A DNA stretch of 64,000 nucleotides from Natronomonas sp. CBA1123 (GTDB lineage Archaea; Halobacteriota; Halobacteria; Halobacteriales; Haloarculaceae): NCBI RefSeq assembly GCF_009741925.1, contig NZ_WPCC01000013.1:1-64000 (forward strand), in the 5' to 3' direction. A program made the translations under genes and the position numbers. Below, one piece after another: positions 1 through 8,248 of the stretch (positions are counted from its first letter, which is position 1; every line of letters begins with the position of its first letter). The notes under the pieces were generated by a model, which was not told the origin of the DNA, did no database searches, and saw only the letters and a program-made list of their open reading frames with translations.

Positions 1-118
1 GGGGGTCGACGGTCACCCGCGCGCGGCGCTCGATGGCACACGGGACGGCCGGCTCGCCGTAGACGACGGCGTGCTCGCCGAAGAGATACACCTTCCCGGG
101 CGCACTCGAAGTGGTCAT
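1..118 (-). CDS. mvk: Mevalonate kinase, N-terminal fragment (runs off the window)
   Basis: This is the first 39 codons of a minus-strand gene that continues beyond base 1. The translation begins [20 protein letters not shown], the N-terminal GHMP-kinase signature of mevalonate kinases, which phosphorylate mevalonate with ATP in the isoprenoid (archaeal lipid) pathway. The ATG is at 116-118, with a TATA-like element about 25 bases upstream, so the transcript is probably leaderless. In many archaea mvk follows the uS2/enolase cluster; here two unrelated genes lie between. The catalytic and C-terminal parts cannot be seen. Confidence 0.88.
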   Translation of the reverse strand, partial: MTTSSAPGKVYLFGEHAVVYGEPAVPCAIERRARVTVDP

Positions 119-137
119 ACCCGAGTGTCTGGCCGGC

Positions 138-148
138 CGATAAAAAGC
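138..148 (-). promoter_or_regulatory. TATA-like promoter element of mvk
   Basis: On the minus strand the sequence reads TTTTTAT, centred about 25 bases before the mvk ATG. That is the spacing expected for a leaderless haloarchaeal transcript, so mvk probably has its own promoter instead of depending on the ribosomal operon. Confidence 0.5.
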
Positions 149-196
149 GTATCCGAACCGGTCGGGTCCCTGCTGCGGGTCGCGCGTACCCCCCGG

Positions 197-1072
197 CTAC
201 ATCAGGAAGGCGACAATCAACAGGCCGATGCCGACCGCGCCGACGAGCACGCCGAACAGCACAGCGCCACTCCCATCGGGCACGTCGTCGAACGGCTCCG
301 TCGACAGATACAGCGTCGACTCCTCTGAGGGGGTGATAACGAAGCGTTCGGATTCGCCTTGCGGTGCCACCGAATCGTCCTGACGACTCACATGGCCGAG
401 AAGGCTAACCGAATCGCCCGGTTGGAGCGTCGCCTCGCTGTAGCGCCGCTTGCTCGCATCGACGACGAGGTCCGTCGCCATCGGGTCGACCGATACGCCC
501 GGGGTAGCAGCGAGGAAGTCTCGTATTCGCTTCGGTGGCGACTCCTCGTAGTCGGTTTCGACTTCCGTCTCGAAGGTGCCGAACGCACACTGCAATCCGT
601 CGACTGCGACGCCATCGGAGACGAGCAACTTCTCCGGGGTGAACACGTCGCCGGTCTCGTTTCCGACCGTCCGGTCGTTGATGGCCACCGACAGCGTTCC
701 CGTCGCGTCCTCAATGTGGAACCGCTCGGAGCGAACGCCCCACGCGGCGGATTCCCAACTGTTCGTCTTGGGGGTGTCGTACTGCTCTTCGATTTCCCAC
801 GCCGACAGCACACACTCCCGGTCGCCGGCGATGGGCGAAATAAACGTCCCCTCTGCCGACGGCGCGACCGTCCCACGGACGCGAACGAGTCCCGGTGATT
901 CGATGTCGCCGATGTCGACACGCGGCGTCTCGTCGACGAGTGTGGCTATCTCCCTTCGCTTCCAGGCGGAGTACAGTGCGAGAACGCTCGCGAACACCAG
1001 GAGGACGCCGCTCCACAGGGCGAGTTCACCGAGGATGTCGCCGAACCAGCCACCGACGAACGCGACCAGCAT
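197..1072 (-). CDS. GIDE-like two-TM membrane protein
   Basis: The 291-residue protein has a hydrophobic segment at about residues 5-37, a soluble beta-rich middle, and a second hydrophobic segment at the C-terminus (about 268-291). The middle contains 'SPIAGDRECVLSAWEIEEQ' and 'FHIEDATGTLSVAI', the pattern of the GIDE-type domain found between two membrane spans in prokaryotic relatives of mitochondrial E3 ligases. No RING finger is present, so ligase activity should not be assumed. The gene is monocistronic, between mvk and a divergently transcribed Nudix gene, inside what is usually a compact core cluster. Family assignment is by pattern only. Confidence 0.6.
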   Translation of the reverse strand: MLVAFVGGWFGDILGELALWSGVLLVFASVLALYSAWKRREIATLVDETPRVDIGDIESPGLVRVRGTVAPSAEGTFISPIAGDRECVLSAWEIEEQYDTPKTNSWESAAWGVRSERFHIEDATGTLSVAINDRTVGNETGDVFTPEKLLVSDGVAVDGLQCAFGTFETEVETDYEESPPKRIRDFLAATPGVSVDPMATDLVVDASKRRYSEATLQPGDSVSLLGHVSRQDDSVAPQGESERFVITPSEESTLYLSTEPFDDVPDGSGAVLFGVLVGAVGIGLLIVAFLM

Positions 1073-1174
1073 TCACGCCGATGCCGACGACGACGGCACG
1101 AATAGTTCTTTTGCCGTCCCCATGGCTGCCCCGAAATCAGTAATGCACAAACCGCTCGGTCCCGTTTCGACGGT

Positions 1175-1702
1175 GTGTCCGCCGAACTCCACCGGCACGT
1201 CAACGCGCTCGTCGCGGACCTCGCGGCCGAACACGGCGAGGTCGACCTCGTGGGTCGCCGCGTGGACTGTCACCCGGACGACCGCGACGCCTTGGTAGAG
1301 TCCTTCGAGTCCTTCGGCGTCGTCGGCGGGGCCGGCGTCCGGGTCCGCGATGACGACGGTCGTGTCCTCCTCGCCCGTTTCGAGGCAACTGAGGGGTGGG
1401 TCGACCCCGGTGATGGACGACTGCCCGGTGAGTCCTACCGTGAGTGTGCCCGACGGGCACTCGAGGAAGTCGCCGGTATCGACGCCGACATCGCCGGCCT
1501 CGCACAGGTTCATCTCCTCTACATGGACGACTGGACCGACCGCCAACCAGTCCCGAACCCCTACGTCTGTTTCGACGGCCGGCCGGTTGGTGGGGAACTC
1601 GAAACGACCCCCGGCGACGGCGTCGCGGCACTCAAGTGGGCCGATTCGGTCCCCGAGAACCTGCTGTACGACGAACTCGCGGAGTTGTCACTGGGCGGCT
1701 GA
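1175..1702 (+). CDS. Nudix hydrolase-family protein with degenerate Nudix box
   Basis: A 175-residue protein starting at GTG. Residues about 45-150 form a Nudix-like fold: 'GGAGVRVRDDDGRVLLARF', then 'GRLPGESYRECARRALEEVAGI'-type spacing at about 80-100. Against the consensus GX5EX7REUXEEXGU, the first Glu and Arg are present, but the Arg-Glu pair reads Arg-Ala and one of the late Glu residues is Val. Metal binding and catalysis may therefore be altered. Nudix enzymes hydrolyse nucleoside diphosphates linked to another group; the substrate is unknown. The gene lies divergent to the GIDE-like gene and convergent with uS2. Confidence 0.7.
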   Translation: MSAELHRHVNALVADLAAEHGEVDLVGRRVDCHPDDRDALVESFESFGVVGGAGVRVRDDDGRVLLARFEATEGWVDPGDGRLPGESYRECARRALEEVAGIDADIAGLAQVHLLYMDDWTDRQPVPNPYVCFDGRPVGGELETTPGDGVAALKWADSVPENLLYDELAELSLGG

Positions 1703-1723
1703 GAAACACGAAAACGAAAGCCG

Positions 1724-2560
1724 TTACAGTTCGGTTTCGAAGTCCTCGAGCGCGTAGGCGGGTTCGGCGCCGCGGCGGTCGAGGGTCTCGTTTGCGAGCA
1801 GCCAGTAGATAACCGACAGGGCCTTACGACCCTTGTTGTTCGTCGGCACCACCAGGTCGACGTTCGACGTGGTGTTGTTGGAGTCACACATCGCGATGAC
1901 CGGGATACCGACCGTGATGGCCTCCTTGACCGCTTGGGAATCACCGATGGGGTCGGTAACGACCACGACGTCCGGTTCGATGTAGCCCTCGTAGTCGGGG
2001 TTGGTCAGCGTGCCGGGGATGAAGCGGCCGGTGCGGGCGCGAGCGCCCACGGCGTCGGCGAACTTCTCGGCCGGGAACCGACCGTACTGACGGCTGGACG
2101 CCACCAGAATCTGCTCGGGGTTGTAGTTCGCGAGGAACGACGCCGCCGTCCGGATTCGGCTGTCGGTCTGGGAAACGTCCAGCACGTACAGACCGTCGGT
2201 CCGGACGCGGTGGATGAACCGCTCCATGGACTTCGTCTTCTGTTGGGTCCCGATGTGGACACCTGCCGCGAGGTAGTCCTCGACCGGGATGAGGAGGTCC
2301 GCCTCGTCGTCGGGCATGACGTCCTCGTCGAGGACGGGGGCCTCCTCGGCCTCCGAGTCCTCGTCGGCCGCCTCGGTGGCGTCCTCCGCGTCGTCTGGTT
2401 CTGCCTCGTCGGCCTCCTCGGCCTCGGGGGCGGGCTGTTCGTCATCGGTGGGGTCGGCCTCCTCGACCTCTGTGTCGAGTTCCTCCTCGAGCTCGTCTTC
2501 GAGCTCGTCGAGTTCCTCGTCCAGTTCGGAGGCGTCGAGCCCCTCGTCGTTATCGCTCAT
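1724..2560 (-). CDS. rpsB: Small ribosomal subunit protein uS2
   Basis: The 278-residue translation contains the conserved uS2 core from about residue 88 ('[19 protein letters not shown]', then '[10 protein letters not shown]' and '[12 protein letters not shown]'). The core is preceded by an unusually acidic extension: 47 of the first 87 residues are Asp or Glu and there is no Lys or Arg. Acidic N-terminal tails on uS2 occur in haloarchaea. The ATG overlaps the enolase stop by four bases (ATGA), so translation is probably coupled. This is the last gene of the ribosomal/RNA polymerase operon seen here. Confidence 0.97.
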   Translation of the reverse strand: MSDNDEGLDASELDEELDELEDELEEELDTEVEEADPTDDEQPAPEAEEADEAEPDDAEDATEAADEDSEAEEAPVLDEDVMPDDEADLLIPVEDYLAAGVHIGTQQKTKSMERFIHRVRTDGLYVLDVSQTDSRIRTAASFLANYNPEQILVASSRQYGRFPAEKFADAVGARARTGRFIPGTLTNPDYEGYIEPDVVVVTDPIGDSQAVKEAITVGIPVIAMCDSNNTTSNVDLVVPTNNKGRKALSVIYWLLANETLDRRGAEPAYALEDFETEL

Positions 2561-3759
2561 GCGTTTGCCTCGATTCGAATGAGTTCGTTCAGCTTTGCGG
2601 TGCGCTCGCCACCGACCGCGCCCGTCTTGATGAACGGGGCATCGGTCGCGACGGCGAGGTGTGCGATGGTCGTATCCTCCGTCTCGCCGCTGCGGTGGGA
2701 GACGACGGGGTCGTAGCCGTTCTCGACGGCCAACTCGATTGCGTCGAAGGCGTCCGACAGCGTGCCGATTTGGTTGGGCTTGACGAGGATGCTGTTGGCC
2801 GCACCCTGCTCGATGCCCTCCGCGAGTCGCTCGGTGTTCGTGACGAACAGGTCGTCACCACAGATGAGCGTCTCCGAACCAACTCGGTCGGTCAACTCGG
2901 CGAAGCCGTCGTAGTCGTCCTCGTCGAGGGGGTCCTCGACGTAGGCGAGGTCGTATTCGCCGACCAACTCGGCGATGTAATCGATTTGCTCGTCGGGCGT
3001 TCGGGTGTCGTCGCCGTAGCGGTAGACGCCCTCGTCGGCGTCGTACAGTTCCGCGCCGGCCACGTCGAGTCCGAACTTGATGTCGAAGCCGACATCGTCT
3101 GCGACCGTCTCGACGGCTTCCTCGACGATTTCGAACGCCTCGCTGTCGTCGATGGAGGGCGCCCACGCGCCCTCGTCACCCTTTGCGGCTGGGACGCCCC
3201 GCTCGCTCAGGATGTCGCCGACCTCGCCGTGGACCGCCGCGTTGGCGAAGACGGCGTCGGCGACCGACGGCGCTCCGATCGGCGCGGCGAGGAACTCCTG
3301 GATGTGGGTCGCGTCGGCGGCGTGTTCGCCGCCGCCGATGACGTTGCCGAGCGGCGTCGGGAAGTCCCGACCCCGGAACGCACCACCCAGATGCTGATAC
3401 AGCGGCGCACCGAGGACGTCGGCGGCAGCCTTGCCCGCCGCCATCGAGATGGCGACGGCGCTGTTGGCGCCGATTTCCGAGAAGTCGTCGGTGCCGTCGG
3501 CGCCGCGGAGCGTCCGGTCGACGCCGCGTTGGTCACCGGCGTACACCTGTCCTTCGAGCCGCGGAACGGCGAGGTCGCGGGCCGCCGCGATGGCCTCCTC
3601 GGCCGGTCGCTCGACGGCCTCGTACTCGCCGGTTGACGCACCGGAGGGAGCCGCACCGCGGCCGAAGCCGCCGCTTTCGGTGCGGACCTCGGCCTCGACG
3701 GTCGGATTGCCTCGACTGTCGAGAATCCGGCGCAGCCGAACCTCCGTGATGAGTGTCAT
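2557..3759 (-). CDS. eno: Enolase (phosphopyruvate hydratase)
   Basis: The 400-residue protein interconverts 2-phosphoglycerate and phosphoenolpyruvate in glycolysis/gluconeogenesis. Visible signatures are '[12 protein letters not shown]' near the N-terminus, the metal-binding acidic residues in 'YVEDPL' and 'ICGDDL', and the C-terminal 'KPNQIGT' and 'SHRSGETED' motifs. The length is normal for archaeal enolase. It directly abuts rpoK upstream and overlaps uS2 downstream by four bases, the conserved archaeal rpoN-rpoK-eno-rpsB order. Confidence 0.97.
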   Translation of the reverse strand: MTLITEVRLRRILDSRGNPTVEAEVRTESGGFGRGAAPSGASTGEYEAVERPAEEAIAAARDLAVPRLEGQVYAGDQRGVDRTLRGADGTDDFSEIGANSAVAISMAAGKAAADVLGAPLYQHLGGAFRGRDFPTPLGNVIGGGEHAADATHIQEFLAAPIGAPSVADAVFANAAVHGEVGDILSERGVPAAKGDEGAWAPSIDDSEAFEIVEEAVETVADDVGFDIKFGLDVAGAELYDADEGVYRYGDDTRTPDEQIDYIAELVGEYDLAYVEDPLDEDDYDGFAELTDRVGSETLICGDDLFVTNTERLAEGIEQGAANSILVKPNQIGTLSDAFDAIELAVENGYDPVVSHRSGETEDTTIAHLAVATDAPFIKTGAVGGERTAKLNELIRIEANA

Positions 3760-3933
3760 CTACTCGTCACCCCGCCGGACGGTGAACGGCAACACGCCGG
3801 CGTCGTACTCCTCTGCGGCCACGAGAATCGGTTCCGTCTGTTCGGTGTCGATGAGCACCGGCGCCCCGTAAGACACCTGCAGGGCTCGTGCCCCGAGGAT
3901 ACGCGCCTTCTCGTAGCGGTTTGCGCCTCTCAT
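3760..3933 (-). CDS. rpoK: DNA-directed RNA polymerase subunit Rpo6 (RpoK)
   Basis: A 57-residue protein starting [19 protein letters not shown], the diagnostic helix of archaeal RpoK, the omega/Rpb6 equivalent that supports assembly of the large subunits. A longer reading from 3993 is possible, but it would invade rpoN; the ATG at 3931-3933 forms an ATGA overlap with the rpoN stop and fits the family length. The stop is immediately followed by the enolase start. Confidence 0.95.
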   Translation of the reverse strand: MRGANRYEKARILGARALQVSYGAPVLIDTEQTEPILVAAEEYDAGVLPFTVRRGDE

Positions 3934-4124
3934 TGGTAGGGGGATACGATGTCGACGAGGTCCTTGTGTGAGACGAGCATGCGTCGACAGCACGCGCGGT
4001 CGACGCCGAGCTCGTCGAGCACCTCGGCAGGGTCTTCGTCGCCCTCTCGGGCGCGAGCTTTGAACTCTTCCCAGTGCTCGCCGACGACTTTACCGCACGT
4101 GAAACACCGGACCGGTACCATCAT
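3930..4124 (-). CDS. rpoN: DNA-directed RNA polymerase subunit Rpo10 (RpoN)
   Basis: A 64-residue zinc-binding subunit. '[11 protein letters not shown]' at the N-terminus and 'DRACCRRML' in the C-terminal half supply the four cysteines of the atypical Rpb10/RpoN zinc site. Two adjacent ATG codons are possible starts (4124 or 4121). It lies 12 bases after uS9 and overlaps rpoK by four bases, in the conserved archaeal order. Confidence 0.96.
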   Translation of the reverse strand: MMVPVRCFTCGKVVGEHWEEFKARAREGDEDPAEVLDELGVDRACCRRMLVSHKDLVDIVSPYQ

Positions 4125-4136
4125 TTGTGAATCACC

Positions 4137-4535
4137 TCAGCGGTAGGACTTCTGGTAACGGGCCCGAGCGCCGGGACCGCCCCACTTCTTCGGTTCGGAC
4201 TGCCGCACGTCGTTGACGAGCAGCGACCGGTCGAACGACATGAACGCATCGCGCAGTTCGGCGTCGTTGGTGTGCTCGACGAGGCCGCGGGCGATGGCCG
4301 TACGGACCGCGTCGGCCTGCCCGGAGAACCCACCGCCGGAGACGACCACGTCGATGTCGACGCTGTCTCGGAGGTCCTCTTCGGCGATGCGGAACGGCTC
4401 GAGCATCTTCAGTCGCGCCTGCTCGGGTTCGACCAGCTCGACGGGTTTGGAGTCGATCCGAACCCGGCCGGAGCCTTCGCGAACCGTCGCACGGGCGACA
4501 GCTGTCTTCTTCTTACCGGACGTGTTAGTTACCAT
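4137..4535 (-). CDS. rps9: Small ribosomal subunit protein uS9
   Basis: The 132-residue protein contains '[20 protein letters not shown]' at the N-terminus and ends in the basic tail '[11 protein letters not shown]', which in the family reaches the P-site tRNA. Its start overlaps the uL13 stop by seven bases and it is followed by rpoN. Both the length and the order match other haloarchaea. Confidence 0.97.
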   Translation of the reverse strand: MVTNTSGKKKTAVARATVREGSGRVRIDSKPVELVEPEQARLKMLEPFRIAEEDLRDSVDIDVVVSGGGFSGQADAVRTAIARGLVEHTNDAELRDAFMSFDRSLLVNDVRQSEPKKWGGPGARARYQKSYR

Positions 4536-4963
4536 GTGACGTTAGCACCCAAGTTCTCGCTGACTTCGCCGAGCGAGATGAACTTGATGTTCGACAGTCG
4601 GTCCAGCGACGTGTCGTCGAGGACCTCCGCGTCCTCGTAGGGGTTGCCCAGGTAGACGCGGACGTTCTCGAACGCTTCCCGGCCGCGGGTCTCCTTGTAC
4701 GGCACCATCCCGCGGATGGCGCGTTTGAAGATGCGGTCGGGTCGCTTCGGGTAGTTCGGCCCGCGGTCGGAGCCGACCTCCGCACGCTGGCGGTAGACGC
4801 TCATCACGTCGTCTTCGCTGCCGGTGATGACCGCGCGTTCGGCGTTGACCACGGCGACCGTCTCGCCGTCGAGGGCGCGCTGGGCGACCTTCGAGGCGAC
4901 ACGACCCATGATACAGTCACGGGCGTCGACGACGACGTCGGCGTCGAATTCAGCGTAACTCAT
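4529..4963 (-). CDS. rpl13: Large ribosomal subunit protein uL13
   Basis: The 144-residue protein contains '[20 protein letters not shown]' near the N-terminus and the central '[19 protein letters not shown]' motif of archaeal/eukaryotic uL13. Its start overlaps the eL18 stop by four bases (ATGA) and its end overlaps uS9 by seven, a tightly packed translationally coupled series. Confidence 0.97.
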   Translation of the reverse strand: MSYAEFDADVVVDARDCIMGRVASKVAQRALDGETVAVVNAERAVITGSEDDVMSVYRQRAEVGSDRGPNYPKRPDRIFKRAIRGMVPYKETRGREAFENVRVYLGNPYEDAEVLDDTSLDRLSNIKFISLGEVSENLGANVTW

Positions 4964-5313
4964 CGAATCACCCGCACGTTGGAGCCGTCGGGGTTGTCTT
5001 CGAGTGCCTGTTCGAGTTCGATCGCTTCGCCGACCGTGTCGATTTTCGTCTGGGCCGTCGACGAGAAGTCGACAGCTGCGACGGTGACCTCCTTGCGGAG
5101 GGCACCGGACCCGAGCACCTTGCCGGGCACGATGACGGTCTCGTCTTCCTGGGCGTATCGCTCGATGCGTCCCAAGTTGACCTCCGCGTGCGTGCGCCGG
5201 GGTTTCTCGAGGCGCTCGGCCACATCGTTCCAGACCTCGCCACCGCCGTTGCGGGCGGTCGACTTCAGGTCAGCGATGAGACTGGAAAGCCTCGGGTTCG
5301 TTTTGCTACTCAT
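4960..5313 (-). CDS. rpl18e: Large ribosomal subunit protein eL18
   Basis: The 117-residue protein starts '[17 protein letters not shown]' and has the '[20 protein letters not shown]' core of archaeal eL18. It is the first protein after tRNA-Leu, 24 bases from the tRNA 3' end, and heads the eL18-uL13-uS9-RpoN-RpoK series. It may be transcribed from the tRNA promoter or by read-through from rpoD. Confidence 0.97.
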   Translation of the reverse strand: MSSKTNPRLSSLIADLKSTARNGGGEVWNDVAERLEKPRRTHAEVNLGRIERYAQEDETVIVPGKVLGSGALRKEVTVAAVDFSSTAQTKIDTVGEAIELEQALEDNPDGSNVRVIR

Positions 5314-5337
5314 CGGTTATCTCTCCTGAGAAACGAA

Positions 5338-5422
5338 TGCAGGGAGCAGGATTTGAACCTGCGGACCTCTACAGGACAGCGCCCTGAACGCTGCGCCGTT
5401 GGCCTGACTTGGCTATCCCTGC
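5338..5422 (-). tRNA. tRNA-Leu (anticodon CAG)
   Basis: Read on the minus strand, the 85-base gene has a 7-bp acceptor stem GCAGGGA/TCCCTGC, anticodon stem CAGCG/CGCTG around the loop TTCAGGG (anticodon CAG), a long variable arm (CCT-GTAG-AGG) typical of class II tRNAs, and a T arm GCAGG-TTCAAAT-CCTGC. The discriminator is A, as expected for Leu. CCA is not encoded and no intron is present. It lies inside the ribosomal protein operon between rpoD and eL18. Confidence 0.96.
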
Positions 5423-5446
5423 GCGCGTTTTCGTGTTCTTCGCCCC

Positions 5447-5455
5447 CACTAAAGC
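5447..5455 (-). promoter_or_regulatory. TATA-like promoter of tRNA-Leu
   Basis: The minus strand reads CTTTAGT, centred about 29 bases before the tRNA 5' end, in the otherwise GC-rich 158-base gap after rpoD. This fits a dedicated tRNA promoter that could also feed eL18 and the genes behind it. Confidence 0.45.
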
Positions 5456-5580
5456 CCCTTTCGGTCCGGCGGATGCCGGTTCCGACCGAGGAACGCGCGG
5501 CCGCACCGCCGCTCGTCGGTCGGGTTGCGACGCTCTCCGTCGTGGCGAGCGTCGTGGTAGGGGTGTGGGGTGTCATTTGC

Positions 5581-6324
5581 TTACAGTTGGACCGCTTCTT
5601 CGAGTTCTTCCGCGCGGGCCTCGATGCTCTCGACGGCCGCGAGGACGAGTTCGTCGACGGGCAACGACCCGTCGCTTTCGACGCTGAAGACGAACGCGTT
5701 CGGAACCTCCTCGATTTCGACTTCCTTGCCGGGGTACCGCTGGCTGAGGTCGTTGTCGAACTCTTCGGTGGGGACGAGTTCGCCGTCTTCCTCGATGACG
5801 CCCCGGATGATTTCCGGTTCGTCGTCTTCGAACTCGCCTTTCTCGCCGACGACTTCGACACGCTGGAGGTGTCGATAGCCGACGGCGACGCCACCCTGGT
5901 GTTTGGCGTGGTCCTTGCCGCGCCCGAGGACCGCGTCGGCTTCGAGTTCGAGCCGCTGGCCCTCCTTGAGTTCGATGATGGGGACGTTCTCCTCTGCCGG
6001 CTGGACCTGTTCGTCGCTGGAGACGAGGTCGCCCGAGTACGCGGTCGCCGGGCCTTCCACGTCGATAGCGAGCGTGACCGTATCGCCCGGTTCGTAGTCG
6101 TCCGGCGTCGTCAGCGGGACGAGGCCGAGTCGAAGGGCGATTTGCTCGTCGAACATCACCGACGAGTTCTCGATGACGCGAAGCGTGTCTATCGACAGCG
6201 TCTCCACGTCGGCGAGCATCGCACGGCGGATGCCGTTGGCGAACGCGGGCGTGACGCCGCGAACGAGGAACCTCGCGCTCCGGTCGTCGCGGTCGATGAA
6301 CGTTACCTCGTACTCCTCGCTCAT
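5581..6324 (-). CDS. rpoD: DNA-directed RNA polymerase subunit Rpo3 (RpoD)
   Basis: The 247-residue alpha-like subunit has the dimerisation motif '[20 protein letters not shown]' at about residues 25-44 and '[13 protein letters not shown]' next, as in archaeal RpoD/Rpb3. The translation contains no cysteine, so the 4Fe-4S cluster found in some archaeal RpoD proteins is absent. The long acidic middle domain is typical of haloarchaea. One base separates it from uS11 upstream. Confidence 0.97.
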   Translation of the reverse strand: MSEEYEVTFIDRDDRSARFLVRGVTPAFANGIRRAMLADVETLSIDTLRVIENSSVMFDEQIALRLGLVPLTTPDDYEPGDTVTLAIDVEGPATAYSGDLVSSDEQVQPAEENVPIIELKEGQRLELEADAVLGRGKDHAKHQGGVAVGYRHLQRVEVVGEKGEFEDDEPEIIRGVIEEDGELVPTEEFDNDLSQRYPGKEVEIEEVPNAFVFSVESDGSLPVDELVLAAVESIEARAEELEEAVQL

Positions 6325-6325
6325 C

Positions 6326-6709
6326 TCAGAACCCTGCGTTCTTCGGCCCGCGAGTGCCGTCGTGCGGGATGGGGGTTACGTCCTCGATACGACCGATTTC
6401 GAGTCCGGCACGGGCAAGCGCACGAATCGTCGCCTGTGCGCCGGGGCCGGGGTTCTTCTGTTGGTTGCCGCCCGGACCGCGAACGCGAACGTGCACGCCG
6501 TCGATGCCGGCGGCCTGCACTTCCTCGGCGACGACTTCCGCCATCTGCATGGCGGCGTACGGCGACGCTTCGTCGCGGTTCTGTTTCACGACCGTCCCGC
6601 CGGAGGACTTCGTAATCGTCTCGGCGCCGGTCAGGTCCGTTACCGTGATTATCGTGTTGTTGAACGAGGCGTAGACGTGTGCGACGCCCCAGGTGTTGTC
6701 GTCTGCCAT
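6326..6709 (-). CDS. rps11: Small ribosomal subunit protein uS11
   Basis: The 127-residue protein reads '[20 protein letters not shown]' at the N-terminus and '[17 protein letters not shown]' and '[12 protein letters not shown]' at the C-terminus, clear uS11 signatures. It follows uS4 without a gap and precedes rpoD, the conserved archaeal alpha-operon order. Confidence 0.98.
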   Translation of the reverse strand: MADDNTWGVAHVYASFNNTIITVTDLTGAETITKSSGGTVVKQNRDEASPYAAMQMAEVVAEEVQAAGIDGVHVRVRGPGGNQQKNPGPGAQATIRALARAGLEIGRIEDVTPIPHDGTRGPKNAGF

Positions 6710-7234
6710 TTACTGTCCCTCCGCGCGTTCGGGGTGAAGGTCGTCCGCGAGCGGACTCGTCTCGTCGAACTCGATGCTGTCCTCTTTGGCCACGTCGACC
6801 TTGTACGACGGCGCCGACACGCGGGCGCCCTCGATGGTGACGTGTCCGTGGACGATGAACTGTCGGGCCTGCTTTGCGGTGTTGCCCACGCCCTTGCGGT
6901 AGGCGACCGTCTGGAGGCGACGCTCGAGGATGTCGGTCACGTCGAGCGACAGGATGTCGTCGAGGCTCTCCTCGTCGTCGAGGACACCGATGCGCTTCAG
7001 CCGAGCGAGGAACTCGCTGCCGGCTTCAGTCGCAACCTCGGCGTCACCCTGTGCCTCGCCGAGCAGTCGGCGGGCCTCCCGTCGGTAGTCGCGAAGCTCC
7101 GATTGGGCACGCCACAGCTCTTCTTTCGTCGCGAGACCGTACCGGGAGACGAGGTCACCCTCGTCGGCGATTCGCTCGCCCTGGAAGGGGTGGTTCGGCG
7201 TCTCGTAGAACTTGGTGTTGTTACCGAGTGCCAT
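6710..7234 (-). CDS. rps4: Small ribosomal subunit protein uS4
   Basis: The 174-residue protein has an S4 RNA-binding fold at about residues 105-155 ('ERRLQTVAYRKGVGNTAKQA', 'RQFIVHGHVTIEGARVSAPS'). As a primary 16S rRNA binder it helps to nucleate small-subunit assembly. The stop of uS13 and the start of uS4 share one base (TAATG). Confidence 0.98.
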   Translation of the reverse strand: MALGNNTKFYETPNHPFQGERIADEGDLVSRYGLATKEELWRAQSELRDYRREARRLLGEAQGDAEVATEAGSEFLARLKRIGVLDDEESLDDILSLDVTDILERRLQTVAYRKGVGNTAKQARQFIVHGHVTIEGARVSAPSYKVDVAKEDSIEFDETSPLADDLHPERAEGQ

Positions 7235-7749
7235 TATTCGTCCTCACCTGCTTCTTCCTCGGCCATGTCCTCCTTGATGGCCTCGACGTTGACACCGATG
7301 GTGCCCTCCGTCCGGCCAGTGGACTTCGTTCGCTGTCCGCGGACCTTCTGACCGCGGTTGTGGCGAACGCCCTTGTAGGAGTCTATCATCTTCATCCGGT
7401 TGATGTCCTGTCGCCGACTCATGTTGAGCTCGTTGCCGATTTCGTGGGTGGTCTCGCCGGTGAAGAAGTCGTCCTGGTGGTTCGTCAGCCAGGCGGGCAC
7501 TTCGTCGGCGTACCCCTCGACGTGTTCGACGACGGTGTCGATGGTGTCTTCGTCGAGTTTCCCGAGCACCGCGGTTCGGTCCACGTCGGCTTTCTCGGCG
7601 ATAATGCGAGCGACGCGTCGACCGATACCGTTCATGTCGGTCAACGCTCGCTCGACGCTCTTCGTCCCGTCGAGGTCTGTCTGTCCGATGCGGACGAAGT
7701 ACTGGATGTCCTCGTCTTCCTCGTCCGCCGGGGGTTCTTCTGCACTCAT
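7234..7749 (-). CDS. rps13: Small ribosomal subunit protein uS13
   Basis: The 171-residue protein has an acidic N-terminal tail, then 'YFVRIGQTDLDGTKSVERAL', an H2TH-like helical region, and the C-terminal 'GVRHNRGQKVRGQRTKSTGR' of archaeal uS13. It is the first protein of the operon, 16 bases after tRNA-Ser, so it is probably made from a tRNA-mRNA cotranscript. Confidence 0.98.
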   Translation of the reverse strand: MSAEEPPADEEDEDIQYFVRIGQTDLDGTKSVERALTDMNGIGRRVARIIAEKADVDRTAVLGKLDEDTIDTVVEHVEGYADEVPAWLTNHQDDFFTGETTHEIGNELNMSRRQDINRMKMIDSYKGVRHNRGQKVRGQRTKSTGRTEGTIGVNVEAIKEDMAEEEAGEDE

Positions 7750-7765
7750 ATGTGGGTTGTGTTAG

Positions 7766-7850
7766 CGTCGTGGCGGGGATTTGAACCCCGGAGGCTGTAC
7801 GCCACAGAGTTAGCAACCCTGCGCCTTGGGCCATGCTTGGCTACCACGAC
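7766..7850 (-). tRNA. tRNA-Ser (anticodon GCT)
   Basis: On the minus strand the 85-base gene has acceptor stem GTCGTGG/CCACGAC, anticodon stem CAGGG/CTCTG around loop TTGCTAA (anticodon GCT), a long class II variable arm, and a T loop TTCAAAT. The discriminator is G, as expected for Ser. No intron and no encoded CCA. It opens the ribosomal protein operon directly upstream of uS13. Confidence 0.95.
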
Positions 7851-7930
7851 TCGCGTGCGTGTATCTTCGCCCTCTCGGACTCGGGGCCGACACCCCTACA
7901 TCGATTGCGTTCTTCGCTACCCGACCACCG

Positions 7931-7940
7931 TACTTAAGCA
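7931..7940 (-). promoter_or_regulatory. Probable promoter of the tRNA-Ser/ribosomal operon
   Basis: The minus strand carries GCTTAAGT, a good haloarchaeal TATA element. A start about 27 bases on would give a leader of roughly 58 bases before tRNA-Ser, to be removed by RNase P. The rest of the 156-base gap to the next gene shows no other feature. Confidence 0.4.
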
Positions 7941-8006
7941 CAACGATAGTTGGGTCGCGTGCGAGCGACTCGCGTAGGCTGAGAAATACGGATAGACCCC
8001 GCTCCG

Positions 8007-8246
8007 TCAGCCGTCTCGTTCCGGTAACCCGCCCCGTTCCTTGATTTCGAGGATGTTCTGGACGTTCCGATAGATTTCCGGCACCGTCGTCTCCTCGTCG
8101 GGGTCGTAGAGGTCCGACACGCGATACAGGATGGCAGCAAGCTGTTCGCTCTCCGAAGAGTCGCCGCGAACGTCTTCGGCGATGTCCCGTAGGAAGGCGG
8201 CACGGTCGGTCTCACCCTCGCACTCGCTATCGGAGTCACTCGGCAT
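8007..8246 (-). CDS. Conserved-looking small acidic protein, function unknown
   Basis: The 79-residue protein has an acidic, Ser-rich N-terminus followed by predicted helices ('RAAFLRDIAEDVRG', 'QLAAILYRVSDLYDPDEE', 'EIYRNVQNILEIKERGG'). It has no cysteine pairs, signal peptide or membrane segment; the single Cys is in the acidic N-terminal stretch. Its ATG lies only two bases after the Mrp stop, so the two are almost certainly cotranscribed and perhaps translationally coupled. I do not recognise the family; a role connected with Fe-S carrier function would be guilt by association only. Confidence 0.75.
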   Translation of the reverse strand: MPSDSDSECEGETDRAAFLRDIAEDVRGDSSESEQLAAILYRVSDLYDPDEETTVPEIYRNVQNILEIKERGGLPERDG

Positions 8247-8248
8247 GG

